A stretch of DNA of 7,285 bases from Planctomycetota bacterium (GTDB lineage: Bacteria; Planctomycetota; Phycisphaerae; Phycisphaerales; UBA1924), in the NCBI GenBank assembly GCA_017303565.1, contig JAFLCM010000123.1, positions 1 through 7,285 on the forward strand, in the 5' to 3' direction. Positions 1 through 5,801 of this stretch are shown one piece after another (position 1 is the stretch's first letter; the number at the start of each line of letters is the position of its first letter). The translations under genes were made by a program, and so were the position numbers. Below the pieces are notes generated by a model. It saw only the letters and a list, made by a program, of their open reading frames with translations. It was not told the DNA's origin and made no database searches.

Positions 1-1461
1 GCTCCGCGCGTCGTCAGCGAGAAGGAACGCGGCCCCGCCCGAACAATCCGCGCCGACATGGCCGCCGCGTTCCTCCGCTTCGAGACCGCCTTCGCCGCCG
101 CGAAGCCCAGCGGCGACGCCCTCGCCCGCGCCAGCGCCGACTTCGACCGCGCCACCTTTTCGTTCTTTCGAAACGACCGTCCCGCCGCCGTCCGCCTTCT
201 CGACCTCGGCACCCTCAAACTCCGCGGCCTGCTTCCGCACCCGCAGGCGCGGTGCCTCGAGACGCTCCGAGTCCGCGTCGAGCCGCCCGTCTGGGTCTTC
301 TACGCCTCCCCCGCCCCCACCATCTTCGTCCGTCCGGCGGAAGGCCTGAGCCCCCCGGATCGCCAGCCCGACCTCTCCGTCCGGCTCGAGCCGGTCGCCG
401 GTGACGGCGGCGTGCAGGTGAGAGTGCCGACGCCCGCGGACCTGTGGACCGCCGGCGCCGCAATCGACCTGTCGCCGCTCGCCCGCGAACTCAAGCCCGC
501 CCGCTACCGCGTCCTGCTCGTGGGCGAGGGCCTGTCTTGGGAGGTCGGCTCATGGACCGTTACTTCGGCATCACTCGACGCGGCCCGCGCCGTGTTCCTC
601 GATCGCACCGACCGGATCGCCGCCCGGCGTCCCGAGCTCGCCCCGGCCATGACCACGTTCCGCTCCCGAGCGGCCCTGCTCAAGGACAAGCCGTCCGACG
701 CCCGGACGATCGACATCGTCACCGATCCCATCGCCCTCGAGAGCGACCTGCACGCCGAAATCGCCGCCCTCGAAGCCGGGCGTGACCCCTACCTCCGCCG
801 AGCCGGCTCAACCTACGGCGTGTTCGCCTCGTCGGGTGTCGACATCCCCTGCTGGACGCACGCCCCCGAGCGCCTGCTCAACCAGCCCGCCCCCCTCGTG
901 ATCGCCCTGCACGGCGCCGGCGGCGACGAATGCCTGTTCATGTTCGGCTACGGCGCAGGGGCGATCCAGCGCGAGGCGGACGCTCGCGGTTTCATCCTCC
1001 TCTCGCCGCTGGCCTACGCCTTCACCGCCAACCCCGCCGTGCTCGACGACCTCATCGCCGACGCCAAGCGCCGATACAAGATCGACGAATCCCGCATTTA
1101 CCTCATCGGCCATTCGATGGGCGGGATCGCCGCGTCAGGACTGGCCCAGGCCCGAGCGGGGTTGATCGCTGGCGCCGCCGCGATCGCGGGCCTGCGACCG
1201 TTTACCCCGGATCGCCCCTCGGCGCCCGTGCTCGCCCTCGGGGCCCAGTTCGACCCCATCATCCCCGAGGCCCGCGTCCGGACAAACGCCGAGGCCGCGC
1301 AGAAGGCCGGCCTTCCCGTCGAGTACCGCGAGGTGAAGCACCACGGGCACACCCTCGTCGTCGGCGACCAACTCGGCGCGTGCCTCGACTGGCTCATGCG
1401 CCGCACGCTGGCCCGCACCCAGAACATGGACCCCCACGGAGACACGAATGCCGGGAAGTAG
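1..1461 (+). CDS. alpha/beta-hydrolase (esterase/PHB-depolymerase-like serine hydrolase), 5' end probably outside the window
   Basis: The reading frame is open from base 1. The first ATG is at 58, but it has no visible ribosome-binding site and the upstream codons read like protein, so the true start is probably left of the window. Numbering from ATG 58 gives 467 residues. The last ~210 residues form a serine-hydrolase domain: strand and oxyanion loop LHGAGG at 284-289, nucleophile elbow GHSMGG with Ser353, probable catalytic Asp399 (QFDPI), and probable catalytic His431 in HHGHT. This resembles the esterase D / PHB-depolymerase-like group, which cleaves carboxylic esters; the substrate cannot be read from sequence. 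The first ~250 residues are a helical, Arg/Ala-rich region of unknown function, larger than a simple esterase needs. There is no signal peptide at ATG 58, but the true N-terminus is unseen. The 3' end overlaps the next gene by 14 bases, so the two are probably translated together. The fold is secure; the specificity is unknown. Confidence 0.85.
   Translation, partial: APRVVSEKERGPARTIRADMAAAFLRFETAFAAAKPSGDALARASADFDRATFSFFRNDRPAAVRLLDLGTLKLRGLLPHPQARCLETLRVRVEPPVWVFYASPAPTIFVRPAEGLSPPDRQPDLSVRLEPVAGDGGVQVRVPTPADLWTAGAAIDLSPLARELKPARYRVLLVGEGLSWEVGSWTVTSASLDAARAVFLDRTDRIAARRPELAPAMTTFRSRAALLKDKPSDARTIDIVTDPIALESDLHAEIAALEAGRDPYLRRAGSTYGVFASSGVDIPCWTHAPERLLNQPAPLVIALHGAGGDECLFMFGYGAGAIQREADARGFILLSPLAYAFTANPAVLDDLIADAKRRYKIDESRIYLIGHSMGGIAASGLAQARAGLIAGAAAIAGLRPFTPDRPSAPVLALGAQFDPIIPEARVRTNAEAAQKAGLPVEYREVKHHGHTLVVGDQLGACLDWLMRRTLARTQNMDPHGDTNAGK
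1438..1441 (+). promoter_or_regulatory. Shine-Dalgarno for the FAD oxidoreductase, inside the hydrolase gene
   Basis: GGAG sits six bases before the ATG at 1448 and within the last codons of the upstream hydrolase. It fixes the start of the oxidoreductase and supports coupled translation of the pair. Confidence 0.6.
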
Positions 1462-2731
1462 CGTCATCGTCGTCGGCGCCGGGCTCGCCGGCCTGTGCTG
1501 CGCCCTGGAACTGCACCGGCGCGGGCACGCCGTCACCGTGCTGGAAGCCTCCGACGCCGTCGGGGGTCGCGTGCGCTCCGATCACCTCGACGGCTTCACC
1601 CTCGACCGCGGGTTCCAGGTCTACCTGACCTCCTACCCCGAGGGCCAGCGCGTCCTCGACCACGAGGCGCTCCGCCTCGGCGCCTTCTACCCAGGTGCGC
1701 TCGTCCGCGTCGAGGGCGCGTTCCACAAGGTCGCCGACCCGCGCCGCAAGCCGCTCGACGCCGCCAGGGGATTTCTCTCGCCCGTCGCCACCATGCTCGA
1801 CAAGGCCCGCCTGCCCGGCTTCGAGCGTTCCGTCCGCGTCGGAACCCTCGAGCAGATATGGGACCGCCCGGAACGCGCCACGATCGATCAGGTCACCGCC
1901 GCCGGCTTCGACCCGCGCACGATCGACCGCTTCTTCCGCCCCTTCTTCGGCGGCGTGTTCTTCGACACCGACCTGCGCACCTCCAGCCGCATGTTCGAGT
2001 TCGTCTTCCGCATGTTCGGTGAAGGACGAGCCTCGCTCCCCGCGGGCGGGATGCAGCGAATCCCCGAGCAGGTCGCCTCCCGGCTGCCCACGGGCAACGT
2101 CCGCACCAACGCGCTCGTGAAGTCACTCACCCCTCGATCCGTCACGCTCGAGTCCGGCGAGTCCATCAAGTCCGACGCCGTGGTCGTCGCGGCGGATATG
2201 GACAGCGCCCGCTCACTCCTGCCGGACGCCGTGCCCGCCCGCGGCTGGCGCTCGACCGTCACCCTCTGGTTCGCCGCCGAGAACTCCCCCACCGCAGGCG
2301 AGCCGATCCTCGTCCTCGACGCCGAGGGCGGCGAGGGCCCGGTGAACCACCTCGCCGTGGTCAGCGACGCGGCGCCCACCTATGCCCCGCCCGGCGCGAG
2401 CCTCGTCAGCGCCAGCGCCGCGAAGCAGGACGCCGTGAACGCCGACCCGCAAGCACTGGAATCCGCCGCCCGGCGCCAGTTGTCGGGCTGGTACGGCGAC
2501 GCGGTCCACCGCTGGCGACTGCTCCGCGCCGACCGCATCCGCCACGCGCTCCCCGACCAGACTCCGCCGGCGCTCACGCCCGCCCGCCGCCCCGTCACGA
2601 CGCCGTCCGGCGTCTTTATCTGCGGCGACCACATCGACAACGCCTCGATCAACGGAGCGATGGAAAGCGGACGCCGCGCCGCCGAGGCCGTCGACGCCGC
2701 CTTCACAGCCGCGCCGAATCGTCCAGCGTGA
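1448..2731 (+). CDS. FAD-dependent oxidoreductase of the amine-oxidase / phytoene-desaturase-like superfamily
   Basis: This 427-residue protein has a Rossmann dinucleotide-binding N-terminus. The motif GAGLAG is at residues 10-15, acidic Glu33 ends the second strand where it would bind the adenosine ribose, and GGRVRS follows at 39-44, the signature of the flavin-containing amine oxidase / protoporphyrinogen oxidase / carotenoid desaturase superfamily. The C-terminal FAD-contacting motif is also present (CGD at 392-394, then SINGAMESG at 400-408), so the flavoprotein looks complete. These enzymes oxidise C-N or C-C bonds; the middle, substrate-binding part is not diagnostic, so amine, carotenoid or porphyrin substrates all remain possible. 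No signal peptide or membrane segment is evident. The ATG is chosen because GGAG lies six bases upstream inside the preceding hydrolase gene and because the glycine motif begins at the normal distance. The 14-base overlap implies translational coupling with the hydrolase. The 3' end overlaps a convergent gene by 29 bases. Confidence 0.9.
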   Translation: MPGSSVIVVGAGLAGLCCALELHRRGHAVTVLEASDAVGGRVRSDHLDGFTLDRGFQVYLTSYPEGQRVLDHEALRLGAFYPGALVRVEGAFHKVADPRRKPLDAARGFLSPVATMLDKARLPGFERSVRVGTLEQIWDRPERATIDQVTAAGFDPRTIDRFFRPFFGGVFFDTDLRTSSRMFEFVFRMFGEGRASLPAGGMQRIPEQVASRLPTGNVRTNALVKSLTPRSVTLESGESIKSDAVVVAADMDSARSLLPDAVPARGWRSTVTLWFAAENSPTAGEPILVLDAEGGEGPVNHLAVVSDAAPTYAPPGASLVSASAAKQDAVNADPQALESAARRQLSGWYGDAVHRWRLLRADRIRHALPDQTPPALTPARRPVTTPSGVFICGDHIDNASINGAMESGRRAAEAVDAAFTAAPNRPA

Positions 2732-3932
2732 AGAACCGCCCTCCCGCGGTCTCGGACTTGTCTTCGAGCTCGTTCATCTGGTCCGCCGAGAGGATCGCTC
2801 CCAGCCGTCGCCGCGTGTCGCGGTCGAGTTTCATCCGCTCCAGCCGCGCCCTGTGCAGCGGGTGATCGTCCGGCACCGTCGAGAACGTGTTGCCCTCCTG
2901 CACGGGCATCCCCAGCGCCTTGGCGATCTCCTCCGGCACGCGCTCTTCCTCGAACTTCTGGTACGCCGCGACCGTCTTGCGGTTGAGTTCAGCCGCGGCC
3001 TGCTGGTACTCGCGCTCGACCTCGCTCAGCGCCTTGCGTGCATCCCCGCTCAGCCCCTCGACCGACCGCGCCGACTTCAGCACCTGCTCCATGGGCGTCT
3101 CGTGGTTCCACCACACGATGCACCGGCGCTCGAACGCGTCCAGCAGCCGCTTGCCAGCCGCCGGCGCCAGCCGGGACGCGATCTGCCTCACCCACCGCTC
3201 GTTGATCTCTCGCACCCGCACCCTGTTCCGCACGCTGTCTTTGCGGTGCCCGAGCGCCTTCTGCGGATCAGACTTGACGAGTTCGGCCATCTCGCCGTCG
3301 TGAGCTTTGAAGAACCGATCCCGCTCCACCAGCGCCGTGTCCACCTCCACCGCGTACCGCTCCAGCAGATCGTCGATCTCCGGCGGGTGTTCGGCCTCGC
3401 TCAGCGTGTCCGCGACCAGCGCCACCACGTCGATCCCCTCCCCGCTCATCCACGCCCCCTCCATCAGCCGCGGCCGCCGCAGTTCCCGCTCCACGACAGG
3501 CCAGCGCTCCGTCTGCTCCCGAGTGAGCATCGCCGTCAGGTCGGCCAGGAACTGCTTCTCCAGTTCTTCCCGGCGCTTCTGCCATTTCTCCACCTTCTTG
3601 CCGATGTCCTTCATCACCGCGTCGCGCTGCGTCAGTTCCGCCTCTTCCGAGAGGTCGCGGCACTCGCGCCGCACCGCACCGCCCTCGGCCCGCACCTCGG
3701 CGTCGTGCGCCTCGAACAGCGCCACCACGCTCGCCCGCTCGTCGGGCTTGAGTTTCAGGATCCGCCCCATCACCTCGACCTCGCGCCGGGTCACCCGCGG
3801 GCTGAACGTGCCGGAGCTCCAGTGACCCCACGACATCGACCCCACCACCTGCGCCGTCGCCTCTTGCGACGGGCACACGAGCATCGCCGACAAGAAAGCC
3901 GCAACGACCCCCGAGCGGAAGATGATGCCCAT
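2703..3932 (-). CDS. exported helical protein with two LTxxQ-like motifs (paralogue A)
   Basis: This 409-residue protein has no function I can name. Residues 1-27 are a Sec signal peptide (hydrophobic 8-19, cleavage site A25-T26-A27 before Q28). Cys20 does not sit in a proper lipobox, so a soluble exported protein is more likely than a lipoprotein. The mature part is rich in charged residues and predicted helical, with coiled-coil-like stretches near 90-135 and 295-335. LTREQ at 136-140 is followed by RWPVVER (143-149) and SGEG (163-166). A segment with LLERY (189-193) and VREIN (240-244) follows, and a second motif LSADQ lies at 381-385. The same blocks occur in order in the 405-aa gene upstream, so they are paralogues. 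L-T-x-x-Q is the hallmark of the Spy/CpxP family, but this protein is more than twice as long. ATG 3932 is favoured by GGAG six bases upstream and the signal peptide. Its stop overlaps the convergent oxidoreductase gene. Confidence 0.85.
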   Translation of the reverse strand: MGIIFRSGVVAAFLSAMLVCPSQEATAQVVGSMSWGHWSSGTFSPRVTRREVEVMGRILKLKPDERASVVALFEAHDAEVRAEGGAVRRECRDLSEEAELTQRDAVMKDIGKKVEKWQKRREELEKQFLADLTAMLTREQTERWPVVERELRRPRLMEGAWMSGEGIDVVALVADTLSEAEHPPEIDDLLERYAVEVDTALVERDRFFKAHDGEMAELVKSDPQKALGHRKDSVRNRVRVREINERWVRQIASRLAPAAGKRLLDAFERRCIVWWNHETPMEQVLKSARSVEGLSGDARKALSEVEREYQQAAAELNRKTVAAYQKFEEERVPEEIAKALGMPVQEGNTFSTVPDDHPLHRARLERMKLDRDTRRRLGAILSADQMNELEDKSETAGGRFFTLDDSARL

Positions 3933-3938
3933 GTGTGT

Positions 3939-3942
3939 CTCC
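3939..3942 (-). promoter_or_regulatory. Shine-Dalgarno for the 409-aa exported protein
   Basis: On the - strand GGAG lies six bases before the ATG at 3932. It starts only seven bases after the T-tract of the intrinsic terminator, so terminator and ribosome-binding site are almost contiguous. Confidence 0.6.
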
Positions 3943-3948
3943 GGCGTG

Positions 3949-3985
3949 AAAAGAGAAAAGGCCCGGACCGCGTGGCCGGGCCTCT
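3949..3985 (-). terminator. intrinsic (Rho-independent) terminator between the 405-aa and 409-aa genes
   Basis: Read on the - strand, a perfect 8-bp GC-rich stem (AGGCCCGG with CCGGGCCT, plus strand 3976-3983 and 3959-3966) closes a nine-base loop and can be extended by a G-T and an A-T pair. It is followed directly by the tract TTTTCTCTTTT (3959-3949). This is the canonical form. It lies about 65 bases after the stop of the 405-aa gene, and immediately ahead of the ribosome-binding site of the next gene on the same strand. It therefore either ends the upstream transcript or works as an attenuator in front of the downstream gene. Confidence 0.8.
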
Positions 3986-4034
3986 GGAGTATTGGGACGC
4001 GCGGGGTTCGGATTCCCGGCGTTGATGATCGGTC

Positions 4035-4048
4035 CGGGGCAGGCCCCG
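4035..4048 (-). other. small hairpin just after the stop codon of the 405-aa gene
   Basis: CGGGG and CCCCG (4035-4039 and 4044-4048) pair around a four-base loop, directly adjacent to the TGA stop at 4052-4050. No T-run follows on the - strand, so it is not an intrinsic terminator. It might protect the 3' end or assist termination, but such short GC hairpins arise easily in this base composition. Confidence 0.3.
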
Positions 4049-4049
4049 C

Positions 4050-5267
4050 TCAGGAGGCGTTACCGGGGCGGCGCGGACGCTCGCCACCGCCGCCGTTCCC
4101 CCCGCCCGGCACCAGCTGGCGCCAGTCGCCGCGCTGCGGACGCTCCGGCAGCTTGGCCCGCTGCTCCTCGGTCAGCAGGTCGCGGACCTTTTCGTACGTG
4201 CCGTCCTCGACCTCGCGGCGCAGGTCCCGCAACTCCGCGGAGCCCTCGTTCCCACCGCCGCCCATGCCGAACATCTGCATCGCGGTGCGGTTCATCTCGG
4301 TCTGCTCGATCGAGTCGGCCTGCTTCTGCTGGATCGGGGCCAGCGACTTCTCGAACGAGTCCCTGATCTGAGCCAACTGCGTCTTCTGCTCGTCGCTCAG
4401 GTCCGTGATGCCCTCGGCGGCGGTGATCGCCCGGGCCGCGTACGAGGGGCGGTACACCCGCGGGAACGACGCCTTCTGCACTTCAGACTCGAACTTGGCG
4501 TGGTACGCCTCGGGGAGCGCCCCCTCGATCTGCCGGGCGTACCGCTTGTTCACGTCCTTGACCTTCGCCGCCGCGTCACGCGCCTTGTTGAACAGCTCGT
4601 CGATCTTGTCCATCTGCTGGTTGAACCACAGGTTTGCGCCCTGGCCCATCCCTTCCTCGTACGCCTTGTCGCGCTCGGCAAGAGCACGGTCGAGGTCGTT
4701 CTCGTACTGCTCCAGCAGCGGCTGCACCGGCTGGGATTCCTCGGCGGTGAGTTTCATCTCGTTCACGATCCGAACCAGGTCCACGCCCTCGCCGCTGACC
4801 AGCCCGCCCCGCGGCACGGACTTCTCACGGCGCCGCGCCCGCTCGACCACGGGCCAACGCGCCGCCTGATCGTCGGTCAGCAGCAGTTTCATGTCGTCGA
4901 AGTACTGCTTCTCCGCCTTCTCGATCTTCTTCTGGAACGTCTGCATCAGCGTGCCGGCGTTCCGCCAAACCCCGTTGTCGCCCGTGTCGCGGGCCTCGTC
5001 ACGCATCGACTCGAACGCCTGCCGCATCTCCTGCCGCAGCGAGTTGAACTCGGTGTTGAACCCCTCCAGCATGCCCTTGGCGTTCTCCACCTGGTCCGGC
5101 GACATCCGCAGGATCTCGGCATACCGCTCGATCTCCTTGCTGTTGATCGTCGGCTCGTCGAAGTTGCCCATCATCCCCCGCCCCGGCTGGGCGGCGGCGG
5201 GACGCGATGCCCCGAACATCAGGGCGCAAACGCCAAGAGCGAAAACAAACCGGCACAGTCGCTGCAT
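4050..5267 (-). CDS. exported helical protein with two LTxxQ motifs and a Gly/Arg-rich tail (paralogue B)
   Basis: This 405-residue protein is of unknown function and is a paralogue of the 409-aa gene downstream. Residues 1-26 form a signal peptide (basic start, hydrophobic 7-19, cleavage A24-A25-A26 before Q27). The body is charged and helical. LTDDQ at 130-134 leads into RWPVVER (137-143) and SGEGVDLV (158-165). LLEQY (184-188) and VKDVN (236-240) align with the sister protein, and LTEEQ recurs at 365-369. Residues 330-342 and 388-402 are Gly-rich, the latter with Arg, giving a flexible basic tail. The two LTxxQ motifs recall Spy/CpxP-type periplasmic proteins; a chaperone or stress-binding role is inference only. 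The frame stays open upstream to 5654, but ATG 5267 is chosen because it begins the signal peptide and has GGAGG ten bases before it. An intrinsic terminator follows the gene. Confidence 0.85.
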   Translation of the reverse strand: MQRLCRFVFALGVCALMFGASRPAAAQPGRGMMGNFDEPTINSKEIERYAEILRMSPDQVENAKGMLEGFNTEFNSLRQEMRQAFESMRDEARDTGDNGVWRNAGTLMQTFQKKIEKAEKQYFDDMKLLLTDDQAARWPVVERARRREKSVPRGGLVSGEGVDLVRIVNEMKLTAEESQPVQPLLEQYENDLDRALAERDKAYEEGMGQGANLWFNQQMDKIDELFNKARDAAAKVKDVNKRYARQIEGALPEAYHAKFESEVQKASFPRVYRPSYAARAITAAEGITDLSDEQKTQLAQIRDSFEKSLAPIQQKQADSIEQTEMNRTAMQMFGMGGGGNEGSAELRDLRREVEDGTYEKVRDLLTEEQRAKLPERPQRGDWRQLVPGGGNGGGGERPRRPGNAS

Positions 5268-5277
5268 CACGGCAAAT

Positions 5278-5282
5278 CCTCC
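5278..5282 (-). promoter_or_regulatory. Shine-Dalgarno deciding the start of the 405-aa protein
   Basis: GGAGG on the - strand lies ten bases before the ATG at 5267. The spacing is slightly long but this is the best site nearby. Together with the signal peptide that begins at this ATG, it argues against the longer in-frame starts up to 5654. Confidence 0.6.
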
Positions 5283-5287
5283 ACGCA

Positions 5288-5352
5288 CTCCCACCCCATC
5301 GAGGGCGGGGCAATGACAGTCGCACCGGTACAACCGCCGGCACGGGTCATTG
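5288..5352 (-). promoter_or_regulatory. two successive hairpins in the leader of the 405-aa gene
   Basis: The first hairpin has perfect seven-base arms CAATGAC (5311-5317) and GTCATTG (5346-5352). Inside it a CCGG/CCGG stem (5325-5328 with 5337-5340) and a few further pairs can form, giving a 42-nt structure with an eight-base apical loop. The second, directly downstream on the - strand (about 5309-5288), pairs CCCGCCC with GGGGTGGG around TCGAT with one bulged G. Neither is followed by a T-tract. They end five bases before the GGAGG of the 405-aa gene. A structured 5' leader, an RNA stability element or a protein-binding site are all possible. It matches no riboswitch class I recognise. Confidence 0.4.
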
Positions 5353-5390
5353 TTGCACCCAAAGTCGGGAGGAGTTCGGGCCAAACGGGC

Positions 5391-5405
5391 GAACCGATGC
5401 GGTTC
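5391..5405. repeat. 15-bp perfect palindrome (6-bp arms, 3-bp centre), operator-like
   Basis: GAACCG and CGGTTC flank the centre ATG. The site lies between the small ORF (stop at 5431-5429) and the 405-aa gene. GGGCC (5378-5382) and GGCCC (5410-5414) are also complementary and could extend it into a longer interrupted hairpin. It could be a repressor operator or an RNA hairpin at the end of the small ORF. No second copy was noticed in the window. Confidence 0.35.
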
Positions 5406-5428
5406 ATCCGGCCCCGGCCCATCAGGGA

Positions 5429-5654
5429 TTACCTGTGCCCGGCCGACGCCAGCGCACGCTCCAGCATCGCCGTGGCTTCCTTTTGGCTCACCTGCCCGCG
5501 GTCCAGACGCCGCACCAGCGAAAGCACCCCGTTCACGATCGCCACGCGTCCGGAAGCCGACACCGCCCCCGTCCCGCCCTTCCAAGCGGACGCGCAGGCG
5601 GCCCAGGTTATCGTCGAATCGGGGTTCGAGCAGTTGCAGCAGGTGTTCGCGCAC
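5429..5654 (-). pseudogene. small ORF (about 74 aa) apparently split by a one-base frameshift in a G5 run
   Basis: No family is recognised. From GTG 5654 the first 29 codons are Leu/Arg/Glu-rich (REHLLQLLEPRFDDN...), with G or C at the first position in 25 of 28 codons after the start, as expected for a gene here. That frame then turns into low-quality Gly/Arg sequence. From about 5566 a different frame becomes protein-like (VAIVNGVLSLVRRLD...) and ends at TAA 5431-5429. Dropping one G from the run at 5570-5566 joins them into a continuous 74-residue helical-looking protein. The alternative is an intact 77-aa ORF from ATG 5662 in the second frame, but its first half is Cys/Asn/Ser/Thr-rich and has G or C at the first position in only 9 of 28 comparable codons. 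A sequencing or assembly indel, a true mutation or programmed frameshifting would all fit. No strong ribosome-binding site is seen. The 147 bases upstream of it (5655-5801) show nothing I can name. Confidence 0.45.
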
Positions 5655-5801
5655 GGGTTCATGGCTGAGGTCTCACTCTGGGAAAGGGCGGGTCTTCGTC
5701 TGCCCCGTACCAAGGCGATTTCCGCGCCGCGTGTGAACGCGTTCCGCGAGATTTTCCTTCGCGTCGGCGCTCGGGCACCCTGCCAAACCCCGATCGCCTC
5801 G

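Noticed and set aside
2853..4025. 390-codon + strand open frame opposite the 409-aa gene
   Set aside because: Its composition is His/Arg/Leu/Pro shadow-like, it has no domain, and it covers the terminator and start region of the - strand gene.
5268..5654. Extension of the 405-aa protein to a GTG at 5654 (534 aa)
   Set aside because: The extension has Gly/Arg-rich junk after the first 29 codons and would bury the signal peptide. ATG 5267 has GGAGG and begins the signal peptide directly.
5580..5662. Cys-rich N-terminus (CANTCCNC) suggesting a metal-binding small protein
   Set aside because: First-position G/C content in this frame is far below that of genes in this window, while the neighbouring frame over the same bases looks coding; it is most likely an artefact of a frameshift.
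5774..5784. GGCA/TGCC inverted repeat shortly after the stop of the 407-aa gene as a terminator
   Set aside because: Only four base pairs with a three-base loop and no T-tract on the - strand.
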